64,000 nt of DNA, taken from assembly GCA_964590195.1 (NCBI GenBank), contig CAZPWJ010000018.1:1-64000 (forward strand). The letters are read 5' to 3'. The position numbers and the translations under genes were made by a program. The notes beneath the pieces are model-generated. The model saw nothing but the letters and a program-made list of their open reading frames with translations, was not told the origin of the DNA and made no database searches. Of this stretch, positions 25,830 to 34,067 are shown piece after piece (position 1 is the stretch's first letter; the number at the start of each line of letters is the position of its first letter). Source of the stretch: GCA-2731375 sp964590195. Its GTDB lineage: Bacteria; Pseudomonadota; Alphaproteobacteria; GCA-2731375.

Positions 25830-26516
25830 TTAGCGTGTAACCATCTTCAGGGCATCCTCGGCGAATTTCTTCGCACCCTTGCCCTCGCCCTGCTTCAACT
25901 TGGCCATATCGAAAGGAATTTTGGTGCCCTTCTGACAGGCCGGGCGCTCGGCCAGACGGTCCATCCACGCCTGCAAATTCGGCAAGCCATCAACATCCAC
26001 GCCGGACCATTTATGGGTCCGCACCCAGCACCAGTTGGCGATATCGGCGATGGAATAATCGCCGGCCAGATATTCCTTGTCCGTCAAGCCGCGCTCCAAA
26101 ACTTCGAACAGGCGGCGGGTTTCCTTTTGATAGCGGTCGATGGCCGGTTGGATCTTTTCCGGGAAATAGCGGTAGAAGACGTTGGCCTGGCCCATCATGG
26201 GGCCGATGCCGCCCATCTGGAACATCAGCCATTGCATGACAAGGCTGCGGCCCTTGACATCACTGGGCATCAGGCGGCCGGTCTTCTCCGCCAGATAGAC
26301 CATGATGGCGCCGGTCTCGAAGACCACGAAATCATCCGCCTCGCGGTCGACGATGACGGGGATGCGGCCATTCGGGTTCATGGCCAGAAAGCTCTCGGTC
26401 TTCTGATCACCCTCGCTCAGTTTGATTTCATGCACTTCGTAGGGCAGTTCCAGCTCCTCCAGAGTAACGGAGGCTTTCCAGCCATTCGGGGTGGAGGCGG
26501 TATATAGATCAATCAT
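25830..26516 (-). CDS. Glutathione S-transferase (YfcG/YghU-like)
   Basis: A 228-residue GST. The N-terminal thioredoxin-fold domain starts MIDLYTASTPNGWKASVTLEEL, with Thr/Asn in the glutathione-contact loop instead of Cys; this is the nu-class pattern. NPNGRIPVIVD is the cis-Pro loop and FETGAIMVYLAEK follows. The C-terminal helical domain has SIADIANW (N-capping box). It overlaps the amidohydrolase stop by 8 bases (ATGATTGA), showing coupled translation. A disulfide reductase or detoxification role in the catabolic operon is likely. Confidence 0.92.
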   Translation of the reverse strand: MIDLYTASTPNGWKASVTLEELELPYEVHEIKLSEGDQKTESFLAMNPNGRIPVIVDREADDFVVFETGAIMVYLAEKTGRLMPSDVKGRSLVMQWLMFQMGGIGPMMGQANVFYRYFPEKIQPAIDRYQKETRRLFEVLERGLTDKEYLAGDYSIADIANWCWVRTHKWSGVDVDGLPNLQAWMDRLAERPACQKGTKIPFDMAKLKQGEGKGAKKFAEDALKMVTR

Positions 26517-27540
26517 TTGAAGTTTCCTTGATGCGGTAGAAGCGCGTCGCCGTGTCATGGAACAGCGCCGCTTTGTCCGTGGCGCTGAAATCCGTGGTCA
26601 GCCGCTTGAAAGCATTCCACAGGGTGGTGTAGGCGCAGGAGGCCTTATCCACGGGGAAGTTACTCTCGAACATGCAACGCGCCGGCCCGAAAGCTTCGAT
26701 GCAGTGCATCAGATAGGGTTTCCAATCCTCGGCCAGAACCTCGGACGACGGCGGGATATCCAGCTTGTGATGGCCGAACCCGGTTAGCTTCATGGCCAGG
26801 CCGCCCAGTTTCACATGCACATTCGGGCACTTGGCCAGGGCCGTGACATTGGCGGACCATTCCGAGAAAATCTCATCGCGCTGGCCCGCATAAGGTCCGA
26901 TACCCAGGGGCGCACCCACATGGTCCATGACCATGGGCGTTTCCGGGAAGGCCTGGGCCAAATCGATCAGTTCCGGCATTTGCGGGTGATAGAACCAGGA
27001 ATCGAAGCTCAAATTCAACGGTGCCAATTGGGCGAAGCCCCGACGAAATGTCTCATCGTAAAGCAGGCCGGCATCGGGTGCCGTGTGCTCGGCACCGAGG
27101 ATGCCGGCGTCGGGGTCATGGGCCGTGGAATGACGGATGCCGCGAAAACGCCCGCCGCCAGCCTCGATATGCGCCTCCAGGATATCCTTGACCCCCTCGC
27201 CCAGACGCAGATCGGCAAAGCCGACGATGGCGGCGGCGACCTGGGTTTTGCCGTAGATGCCCGAGGCGGCCATGGCCGCCATGCCGCGCACGAATTCGGT
27301 TTCCCCCACCGGGGCCATGTTGGCGTCGCCTTTGGCTCTGTAAAACGCCTCGCATTCGAGAAAGACCGTGCTGACGATGTTGTGGCCGCCGCTCATATCG
27401 GCGAAGAAATCATCCAGCAGGTAGCGATAGACAAATGTCTCCCGCTGATCCCACAGATGGTGGTGTGGATCGCAGATCGGCAGATCCGGATCCAACGCTT
27501 CCTCCGTCATGCGGCTTAACCAATCATCGAGTTCGGTCAT
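26509..27540 (-). CDS. Amidohydrolase family protein (TIM-barrel, COG3618-like)
   Basis: A 343-residue metal-dependent hydrolase of the amidohydrolase-2 type. Metal-binding motif DPHHHLWD lies at residues 24-31, and MDHVGAPLG and MFESNFPVDKAS carry the later His/Asp/Ser residues. Such enzymes hydrolyse lactones or decarboxylate aromatic acids. Its start overlaps the MetE-like stop by one base (TAATG) and its stop overlaps the GST start, so the three are translated as a unit. It may act after ring cleavage or on a lactone intermediate. Confidence 0.9.
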   Translation of the reverse strand: MTELDDWLSRMTEEALDPDLPICDPHHHLWDQRETFVYRYLLDDFFADMSGGHNIVSTVFLECEAFYRAKGDANMAPVGETEFVRGMAAMAASGIYGKTQVAAAIVGFADLRLGEGVKDILEAHIEAGGGRFRGIRHSTAHDPDAGILGAEHTAPDAGLLYDETFRRGFAQLAPLNLSFDSWFYHPQMPELIDLAQAFPETPMVMDHVGAPLGIGPYAGQRDEIFSEWSANVTALAKCPNVHVKLGGLAMKLTGFGHHKLDIPPSSEVLAEDWKPYLMHCIEAFGPARCMFESNFPVDKASCAYTTLWNAFKRLTTDFSATDKAALFHDTATRFYRIKETSND

Positions 27541-28547
27541 TATTTACCCTCATACAAATCCCGCCCAGCTACCAGGGCACGAATCTTGCCGTCGGCCACG
27601 TTACGCGGCAGCATCCAGAAACCGCAATCGGGGTGGATATATTTTACCCGCCCCGCGCCCAACAAGGCCTCGGCCTTTTCGATCTGGCCGGCGATGGCAT
27701 CGGCGCTTTCAATATCCGTGCGCTTGATATCCACCACGCCCATGCCCATGCCGATCTCCGGGCGCAGCTCCTTGAACGCGGCCAGTTCCTCGACCGGGCG
27801 ATGGGCGTTCTCCATCACGATATGATCCACGTGCAGGGCGTTGAGATAGCCCAGCAGCTTGTCCCAGCTGCCCTTTTGGATGGTCTGGCCGCCATAGTTG
27901 CCAAAGCACAAATGCACGGCGCCAATACCAGGGCTTGGAATGGCATCCAATACCTTGTTGATGGCGGCGGCGGCCCATTCCCATTCGTCCGGGTGGCCGG
28001 GCAGGTTCGCCTCGTCCAACTGCACAACGTCCGCCTTGCAATGGCGCACCTGTTCGGCCAGGGCATCGGCGATGGCGTCGGCCACTTTCGCCACATCGCC
28101 GTAATGTTGATCGACCACGGTCTTGGCCAGCATGTGCGGCCCGGTCAGGGTGAATTTCAGCGGCTTGCCGGTCAAGGCCTTGGCCGCCTCGCAGGCGCCG
28201 GGCAAATCGAGGCTGCCACCGTTGATCGGGCCATCGACCACGGCGGGTGGGCGGCGGCGAAAGCCCATGCCTTCCTGGCTGCGGTAGTCCAAAAGTTCGG
28301 TGAAATTAATTTCGGTCCGGATACCGCCCATGGGGCGGACAAAATATTCGATCATGCCGTTGGTTTCGGGATGGTTGACGTCGAAACGGTACATCTCGCC
28401 ATCACAGACCACATCTATACCGGCCTGTTCCTGAGTGTGCAGCACCACGCGGGTGGCATCGGTCAAAGCCTGTTCGGAAGGCGCGGCGGCAAGCCAGGCC
28501 GGTACCGGGTAGGAACCAACGACGGTTGTCTTAATCTTGGAAGTCAT
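27540..28547 (-). CDS. MetE-C-like zinc methyl/alkyltransferase (cobalamin-independent methionine synthase family)
   Basis: A 335-residue protein equal to the catalytic half of MetE. The four zinc-site residues are all present: H212 and C214 in VHLCFGN, E246 in IVMENAH, and C308 in HPDCGFW. It starts with KTTVVGSYPVPAW. The N-terminal folate-binding duplication of MetE is missing. Stand-alone members include methionine synthases and coenzyme M- or thiol-alkyltransferases. Its place between acyl-CoA dehydrogenases and an amidohydrolase/GST suggests a catabolic thiol alkyl transfer rather than methionine synthesis, but this is inference. Confidence 0.9.
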   Translation of the reverse strand: MTSKIKTTVVGSYPVPAWLAAAPSEQALTDATRVVLHTQEQAGIDVVCDGEMYRFDVNHPETNGMIEYFVRPMGGIRTEINFTELLDYRSQEGMGFRRRPPAVVDGPINGGSLDLPGACEAAKALTGKPLKFTLTGPHMLAKTVVDQHYGDVAKVADAIADALAEQVRHCKADVVQLDEANLPGHPDEWEWAAAAINKVLDAIPSPGIGAVHLCFGNYGGQTIQKGSWDKLLGYLNALHVDHIVMENAHRPVEELAAFKELRPEIGMGMGVVDIKRTDIESADAIAGQIEKAEALLGAGRVKYIHPDCGFWMLPRNVADGKIRALVAGRDLYEGK

Positions 28548-28555
28548 GATTGTCC

Positions 28556-29656
28556 TTATGTTCGATCAACTAAATAAGACCATAGAGCCTGCCCACCATG
28601 GGCAGCCAACGAACGGCCTAATTCTTCGGCCCAATAATTCTCCGAACCGAATTCGGAGCGCCAGGACCATAGGCGGCGGGTGACAAAATGCAACGGGTGT
28701 TCATAGGTATGACCCATGGCGCCGTGAGTCTGGTGGGCGATAGATGCAACGATCGTTGCGGCCTCGGAGGCCCTGATCTTGGCCGTGGCCATCTCGAAAT
28801 CCGCCTTGCTGCCCATGCGGTCTGCTGCACGGGAGGCGTTTTCCACCGCCGCGCCCGCCGCCGCCACTTCGCCGGCCATGCGGGCCAGTTCCTGCTGCAC
28901 CGCCTGGAATTTGCCGATCGGCGTGCCGAACTGGCTGCGTTCGTTGGCATATTGCACGGTCAGTTCCAAGGCCCGCTCCAACGCGCCGGCGATCTGACTG
29001 GCCCGGGCCATGGCGGCAAAGGCGAACAGGCGGTCTGGCTCGATGCTCTCGGGCAATGGCGCTGCGTTTACCGCCAAACCATCGAAACGCAGACTGTCGC
29101 GCGGTTCCGCGGCGATATTCGCATCCTCCAATGTCACGGACCAGGCCCCTCTTGGCACAAGGGCCATATAAGTTGTCCCGTCGCAAACGCCGGCCACAGC
29201 CAGATGCTCGACACTGCGCCCCCAAGGTACGCGCGTGGCGTCACCGCTGACGCGATAGCCGCCGCCATCCTTGGCGATGGTTAGCGCCTCGTCGGCGCGC
29301 ACGGGCGCCACGGATACGGGGCCCGTAGGCATCTCCAACCCGGCACTGGAAAGCAGCCAACCGGCCAGAATGCTTTCCAGCAAAGGCAGCGGCGCCTGAT
29401 ATTTCCCCGCCGCGCGGATTACCACCTCGGCCTCGTCCCAGCCGCCGCCAACGCCGCCCTGGTCCTCGGGCACCAACACCCATGGCAGGCCATTCTCTTC
29501 GATCATCTGCCACAACTCAGCTTGCGAGGCACCGGTCTCGGCGCTTTCCAGACCATCCTTGCTGACCCGATCAGCCAGCAACCGGTTCACCTGGTCGCCC
29601 AAAATGGTCCGCAGTTCGCTATCGCCACTCATTGCATTACTCGTCCCGCTACTCAT
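28556..29656 (-). CDS. Acyl-CoA dehydrogenase (subunit-like, smaller member)
   Basis: A 366-residue flavoprotein of the acyl-CoA dehydrogenase family. The middle and C-terminal domains show ERSQFGTPIGKFQAVQQELARMAGEV and HQTHGAMGHTYEHPLHFVTRRLW. It overlaps the next acyl-CoA dehydrogenase by four bases. Paired dehydrogenases of this sort often form heterotetramers in which only one subunit has the full active site. The usual catalytic Glu is not obvious here (residues GAMGHTYEHPLH), which fits a heteromeric partner role. Confidence 0.9.
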   Translation of the reverse strand: MSSGTSNAMSGDSELRTILGDQVNRLLADRVSKDGLESAETGASQAELWQMIEENGLPWVLVPEDQGGVGGGWDEAEVVIRAAGKYQAPLPLLESILAGWLLSSAGLEMPTGPVSVAPVRADEALTIAKDGGGYRVSGDATRVPWGRSVEHLAVAGVCDGTTYMALVPRGAWSVTLEDANIAAEPRDSLRFDGLAVNAAPLPESIEPDRLFAFAAMARASQIAGALERALELTVQYANERSQFGTPIGKFQAVQQELARMAGEVAAAGAAVENASRAADRMGSKADFEMATAKIRASEAATIVASIAHQTHGAMGHTYEHPLHFVTRRLWSWRSEFGSENYWAEELGRSLAAHGGQALWSYLVDRT

Positions 29657-30804
29657 CTCAGGCCCAATCCCCGGGCCAGAATGCCCCGTACAATTTCACG
29701 CGTGCCGCCACGCACCGCATATGCGGTCGCCGAGAGGGTGGTATAGGCCATGGTCTGTTCGAAATCATCGCCGTGATGGGGGCTTGGCTCCCGCTCAAAG
29801 ATTTGATGGGCGATATACGGCACCGATTGTTCGAACAAGGTACCGACCTCCTTGACCACGGCGCCGTCGAGGGCCGGATCCTCGCCGGCCTGCAATTTCG
29901 CCGCGACCGAAATCGACATATTCCGCAAGGTCGCCAGATGCGCCACCAGGCGGCCCACGGCCCTGGCGCCTTCCGGCGTGGTATCCTTGGAGACCTCTTT
30001 CAGCAATTCGCGGAGCATCTGATAGGACGACAAATAACGTTCCGGGCCCGAGCGTTCAAAGGCCAGCTCCGCCATCACCTGTGACCAACCTTCGTTCTCC
30101 GTGCCGATCAGATTGGCGTCCGGGACAAAGGCATCCACGAAAACGCATTCGTTGAAGTGCTGCTCGCCAGCCAAATTCTTGATGGGGCGGATGGTAATAC
30201 CGTCGGTATTTTTCAGATCGATCAGAATTTGCGACATGCCGTCGTGCTTGCGCTCGGCTTCCGGATTGGTACGGACCAGGGCGATCATGTAATCGTGCAG
30301 ATGCGCGCCGGAGGTCCAGATCTTGGTGCCGTTGACCAGCCAGCCGCCATCGGTCCGCGTCGCCCGCGTCCGGATCGAGGCCAGATCCGAGCCGGAGTCC
30401 GGCTCGCTCATGCCGATACAGAAAAAGATCTCGCCCTTGGCGATCGCTGGGATGATGCGCTGTTTCATCTCTTCCGTGCCGAATTTCAGGATCAACGGCC
30501 CGCTTTGCCGGTCCGTCATCCAATGGCCACCCACCGGTGCGCCGGCGGCCAGAACCTCTTCCAGCATGACATAGCGTTCGAAGGCGGTTTTGCCGTGGCC
30601 GCCGTATTCCTTGGGAAAAGTCATGCCGAGAAATCCGGCCTGGCCCATTTTTCGGCTGAAATCCATATCAATGCCAAGCCAGGAACGGGACCGCATGGCG
30701 GCGGGATAATCGGCCAGGTTTTTTGCCAGAAACGCCCGCACCTCCGCCCGTACCGCCGCCGTTTCGGGCGGCAGTTCGGTCGGCTCAAATCGGAAGGAAT
30801 GCAT
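29653..30804 (-). CDS. Acyl-CoA dehydrogenase (larger partner)
   Basis: A 383-residue acyl-CoA dehydrogenase that would introduce a trans-2 double bond into an acyl-CoA. FAD-binding signature FCIGMSEPDSGSDLASIRTRA lies around residues 125-145, followed by GTKIWTSGAHLHDYMIALVRT. The C-terminus has GGTREIVRGILARGLGLR. The start is ATG at 30804, with GAGAG upstream. It is the first gene of the minus-strand catabolic operon and is divergent from an enoyl-CoA hydratase gene 91 bases away, a natural next step in beta-oxidation. Confidence 0.92.
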   Translation of the reverse strand: MHSFRFEPTELPPETAAVRAEVRAFLAKNLADYPAAMRSRSWLGIDMDFSRKMGQAGFLGMTFPKEYGGHGKTAFERYVMLEEVLAAGAPVGGHWMTDRQSGPLILKFGTEEMKQRIIPAIAKGEIFFCIGMSEPDSGSDLASIRTRATRTDGGWLVNGTKIWTSGAHLHDYMIALVRTNPEAERKHDGMSQILIDLKNTDGITIRPIKNLAGEQHFNECVFVDAFVPDANLIGTENEGWSQVMAELAFERSGPERYLSSYQMLRELLKEVSKDTTPEGARAVGRLVAHLATLRNMSISVAAKLQAGEDPALDGAVVKEVGTLFEQSVPYIAHQIFEREPSPHHGDDFEQTMAYTTLSATAYAVRGGTREIVRGILARGLGLR

Positions 30805-30895
30805 GTTTGCTCTCAATTCGGGTTACTATCAGGCTCAAACTAGCAGCCGAGGCGGTGGCGTTAAAGGGCCGCCGCGATTAATTGAAAGAGCATAA

Positions 30896-31675
30896 ATGAC
30901 GGACTATCAGTATCTCGAGCTAAAAACCATGAACCGCGTTGGCTGGCTGGAATTTGCCAGGCCGCCCATCAATGCCTTCAACTGGGACATGGTGGCCGAG
31001 GTGCAGCGGGGCGTGGATCAGCTTCTGGCCGATGGCGAGGTGCGGGTCATTGTCCTTGCCTCCGCCCTGGAGTCATATTTCAGCACCGGCGCCGAAATTG
31101 CCGTTTTTGACGGCATTGGCACCGACGGCATGGCGGATTGGATCACCATGCTGCACCGCCTTGTGCCAACCCTACGTCATGCTGACAAACCTCTGCTGGG
31201 CGCCATGAACGGCACCGCCGTGGGCGGCGGCCTGGAAATGACCCTGCATTGCGATTTGCGCTTCGCAGCCACCGATGCCCGCCTGGGCCTGCCGGAGGTA
31301 AACATCAATTTCGTGCCGCCGATCGGCACCATGCAGGCATTGTCACGGCTGATCGGCCGGCCCCAGGCGATCCGCCTGCTCTTTGACGGCCAAATACTGA
31401 CCGCTCAGGATGCCTATGAAATCGGCCTGGTTGATACATTGGTGGCTCCCGATGAACTGCGCGCCGAGGTTCAAGCCTATGGCGAGACACTTGCCGCCAA
31501 ACCGCCGGAGGCGTTGGCGGCAATCCGGCAAGGCGTTACCCTGGGCGGCGGCATGAGTTTCGATGACGGGCTGGCCTTGGATGGCGAGCATGTCATCCGC
31601 CTGGCCGGAACGGATAATTTTGACGAGGGCGTGCGCGCCTTCATGGAAAAACGCGCGCCGCAGTGGCGGGACTAG
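30896..31675 (+). CDS. Enoyl-CoA hydratase/isomerase family protein
   Basis: A 259-residue crotonase-fold protein. Oxyanion-hole segments are SYFSTGAEIAVFDGI (near residue 65) and NGTAVGGGLEMTLHCD (near residue 104), with LGLPEVNINFVPPIGTMQALSRLIG after. The GLPEVNIN segment keeps the first hydratase-type Glu region. It is transcribed divergently from the acyl-CoA dehydrogenase pair and lies 16 bases before the isocitrate-lyase-type gene. It probably hydrates the enoyl-CoA produced by the dehydrogenases. Confidence 0.9.
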   Translation: MTDYQYLELKTMNRVGWLEFARPPINAFNWDMVAEVQRGVDQLLADGEVRVIVLASALESYFSTGAEIAVFDGIGTDGMADWITMLHRLVPTLRHADKPLLGAMNGTAVGGGLEMTLHCDLRFAATDARLGLPEVNINFVPPIGTMQALSRLIGRPQAIRLLFDGQILTAQDAYEIGLVDTLVAPDELRAEVQAYGETLAAKPPEALAAIRQGVTLGGGMSFDDGLALDGEHVIRLAGTDNFDEGVRAFMEKRAPQWRD

Positions 31676-31691
31676 AAGGAATACTTTGATT

Positions 31692-32558
31692 ATGAGCGAG
31701 CAAGCAAAATCCATCGCCCAGTGTCTGCGGGATGGCGAATTCGTCCTGGCACCGGGGATTTTCGATCTGATCTCGGCCCGCATGGCGGACAGCATGGGCT
31801 TCAATGCCATCTACATGACCGGCTATGGCATCGCGGCCAGCCATCTGGGCCAGCCCGATGCGGGCTATGCCACCTATACCGACATGGTGGGACGCGCCGC
31901 CCAGGTGGTCTCGCGCACCACAACGCCGCTCATTGCCGATGCCGATACCGGCTTTGGCGGGCCCCTGAACGTACAGCACACCATTCGCGGTTACGAACGG
32001 GCCGGCGTCCAGGCGATCCAGATCGAGGATCAGGAATTCCCCAAGAAATGCGGCCATACCCTGGGCCGGCGGGTGATCCCCATCGAGGACATGGCAACCA
32101 AAATCAAGGTCGCGGCGGAAGCGCGGGAGAGCGACGATTTCCTGATCATCGCGCGCACCGACAGCCGCACAACCCTGGGCCTGGACGAGGCCCTGCGCCG
32201 GGGCGAGGCCTTCGCCAAGGCCGGGGCGGACATCATTTTTATCGAAAGCCCCGAGACATTGGACGAGATGAAAACCGTCTGCGCCAATTTCGACAAACCC
32301 TGTTTCGCCAACATGGTCGAAGGCGGACGCACGCCGCTGCTATCGGCGCAGGAGCTTGAGGATCTGGGCTTTGCCATCGCGATTTTTCCCGGCACCGGTT
32401 TTCTTGCCACCGCGCAGGTCCTCCATAACGTCTATGGCGCCCTGAAAGCCGATGGCATCTCGACCAAGGTAAGCGACCAGCTCTATCCGTTCGAGGATAT
32501 GAACAAGCTGATGGGCTTTGAAGCCGTCTGGGAATTTGACGAAAAGTACGGGGATTGA
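31692..32558 (+). CDS. Isocitrate lyase/PEP mutase superfamily protein (methylisocitrate lyase-like)
   Basis: A 288-residue TIM-barrel lyase. Motifs are DADTGFGGPLNV (Mg2+ site, near residue 80), EDQEFPKKCGHTLGRRVIP with the KKCGH active-site loop, IIARTDSRTT and IFIESPETLDEM. The catalytic Cys in KKCGH supports a C-C lyase such as 2-methylisocitrate lyase or a dimethylmalate-type lyase rather than a PEP mutase. The start is ATG at 31692 (MSEQAK) with GGAAT upstream; the longer in-frame extension overlaps the hydratase and is not used. It follows the hydratase gene closely and is probably in its operon. Confidence 0.92.
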   Translation: MSEQAKSIAQCLRDGEFVLAPGIFDLISARMADSMGFNAIYMTGYGIAASHLGQPDAGYATYTDMVGRAAQVVSRTTTPLIADADTGFGGPLNVQHTIRGYERAGVQAIQIEDQEFPKKCGHTLGRRVIPIEDMATKIKVAAEARESDDFLIIARTDSRTTLGLDEALRRGEAFAKAGADIIFIESPETLDEMKTVCANFDKPCFANMVEGGRTPLLSAQELEDLGFAIAIFPGTGFLATAQVLHNVYGALKADGISTKVSDQLYPFEDMNKLMGFEAVWEFDEKYGD

Positions 32559-32570
32559 CCCAAAGGGTCA
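32556..32570 (+). terminator. Small hairpin at the end of the lyase gene
   Basis: TGACCC-AAA-GGGTCA is a perfect 6-bp stem that includes the TGA stop codon. It is followed by TCTCTAGAAA without a strong T-run, so termination would be weak. A new transcription unit seems to start just after it. Confidence 0.3.
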
Positions 32571-32580
32571 TCTCTAGAAA

Positions 32581-32609
32581 TTGACGCAAACCGCTCAAAC
32601 AGTGCTAGC
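32581..32609 (+). promoter_or_regulatory. Possible promoter for the HpaB-family/ketosynthase/ligase cassette
   Basis: TTGACG at 32581-32586 is a typical alphaproteobacterial -35 element. The region 17-19 bases later (GCTAGCCT) is only a poor -10. It lies 80 bases before the HpaB-family start, after the lyase hairpin. Confidence 0.3.
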
Positions 32610-32667
32610 CTAAAGGCAAATGTTTAGGGGGCCACGGCCCAAAGAAGAAAGTTTGGAGGAAACGATC

Positions 32668-34056
32668 ATGATGACAGGTGAAGAATACCGCGCGTCCCTG
32701 GACGACGGTCGGGCAACTTATTTCGAGGGCGAACGGGTCGATGATATCCCCAACCACCCCGTCATGGGCGTGGCGGCGGATGTGGTGGCAAGATGTTACG
32801 ACGCTTTCCATTCACCCGATCCCGACGCCCGCTCGCCGTTGATGGGTATTCCGAAATCGGCCGAGGAACTGAAAAACCGCATCCCGCTTTTGCATGACGC
32901 CGACATGCTGGCGCATACCACCTACAGCTCCATCATGACGCTGATCACCGCCGCCGGACGGATGCCGGACCAGCCGGTCTATAACAAGCGCATCATGGCC
33001 TATGTGGAGGAAATGCAGCGCAAGGATATCCGCATCATCCAATGCATCACCGATGCCAAGGGCGACCGCAGCCTGCCGCCCGGCAAGCAGCCCGATCCCG
33101 ATGCCTACACCCATGTGGTCGAACGGCGCGAGGACGGTGTGGTCATTCGCGGCGCCAAACTACACATTACCGGCGCCTCCCTGGGCCATGAACTCCTCAC
33201 CATACCGACCAAGGCCATGAAACCGGGCGAGGATGATTACGCCATCGCCTGTTGCGTGCCGGTCAACGCGCCGGGGGTGAAGATCGTCAATGCATCCTAC
33301 GCGCCCCGGCACGAGGACGTGCGCCATTTCCCCATTTCATCCACCAAGCACTGCCCCGAGGGCTTTGTCATTTTCGATGACGTCTTCGTGCCGAACGAAC
33401 GGGTCTTCCTGGATGGCGAGATCAAGTATGCCGCCAACTTCGCGCACTCGCTTGGCCTGTGGGAGCGCCTGGGCAGCCTTTCGCATCTGGCCGACGACGC
33501 GGACATTCTGGTCGGTTTCGCGCAGTTGATTTCCGAGGCCAACGGCCTGGACCGGGTGGCCCACGTGCGGGAGAAAATATCGGACCTGATCATCTATGCC
33601 ACCCTGATCCGGGCCTCGCTGGAAGCCGCCATTCACAATTGCGATTTCGGCCCCGACGGCGCGGCCTTCCCAAACGAGTTGTATATCAATGCCGGCAAGT
33701 ATCACGGCGCCGCCAACTACAGCTCCATGGTCCGGCATCTGCATGATGTCTCGGGCGGCGGTATCGTCACCACGCCGACCATGGCGGATCTGGAAAACAA
33801 CGAAGTCGGCGCCCTGGTACGCAAGTACATGGCGGGCGGCGCCGGCGTGGCCGGCGAATACCGCATGAAGCTGTTCCATGCGATCCGCGATATCACCGCC
33901 GATTCCTATGGTGGTTGGCGTTTCGTCACTTACCTGCAGGCCGGCGGCGGCCTCTATGCCCAGCGCATCGTCACCCGGCGTCATTATGATCTGGACAAGG
34001 CCAAAAGCATGGCCCTGGAGCAGGCCCACATGGAGGCGGAATTAGCCGCTGATTAG
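32668..34056 (+). CDS. 4-hydroxyphenylacetate 3-hydroxylase (HpaB) / 4-hydroxybutyryl-CoA dehydratase superfamily protein
   Basis: A 462-residue protein of the HpaB/AbfD superfamily, which has an acyl-CoA dehydrogenase-like fold and binds flavin. It starts MMTGEEYRASLDDGRATYFEGERVDD, with the characteristic NHPVMG near residue 30, HITGASLGHEL, and the C-terminal SGGGIVTTPTMADLENN. GGAGG fixes the start at 32668. The cysteine spacing needed for the [4Fe-4S] cluster of 4-hydroxybutyryl-CoA dehydratase is not evident, so a flavin-dependent monooxygenase or a cluster-free isomerase is more likely. It heads a three-gene cassette with a ketosynthase and an acyl-CoA ligase. Confidence 0.85.
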   Translation: MMTGEEYRASLDDGRATYFEGERVDDIPNHPVMGVAADVVARCYDAFHSPDPDARSPLMGIPKSAEELKNRIPLLHDADMLAHTTYSSIMTLITAAGRMPDQPVYNKRIMAYVEEMQRKDIRIIQCITDAKGDRSLPPGKQPDPDAYTHVVERREDGVVIRGAKLHITGASLGHELLTIPTKAMKPGEDDYAIACCVPVNAPGVKIVNASYAPRHEDVRHFPISSTKHCPEGFVIFDDVFVPNERVFLDGEIKYAANFAHSLGLWERLGSLSHLADDADILVGFAQLISEANGLDRVAHVREKISDLIIYATLIRASLEAAIHNCDFGPDGAAFPNELYINAGKYHGAANYSSMVRHLHDVSGGGIVTTPTMADLENNEVGALVRKYMAGGAGVAGEYRMKLFHAIRDITADSYGGWRFVTYLQAGGGLYAQRIVTRRHYDLDKAKSMALEQAHMEAELAAD

Positions 34057-34067
34057 GAGACAGCAAA

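Noticed and set aside
27435..28577. Long + frame opposite the MetE-like gene
   Set aside because: The minus strand encodes a complete zinc alkyltransferase; the opposite frame has no recognisable domain.
32668..34056. 4-Hydroxybutyryl-CoA dehydratase
   Set aside because: The cysteine ligands of the [4Fe-4S] cluster are not in the expected spacing, so I kept only the superfamily name.
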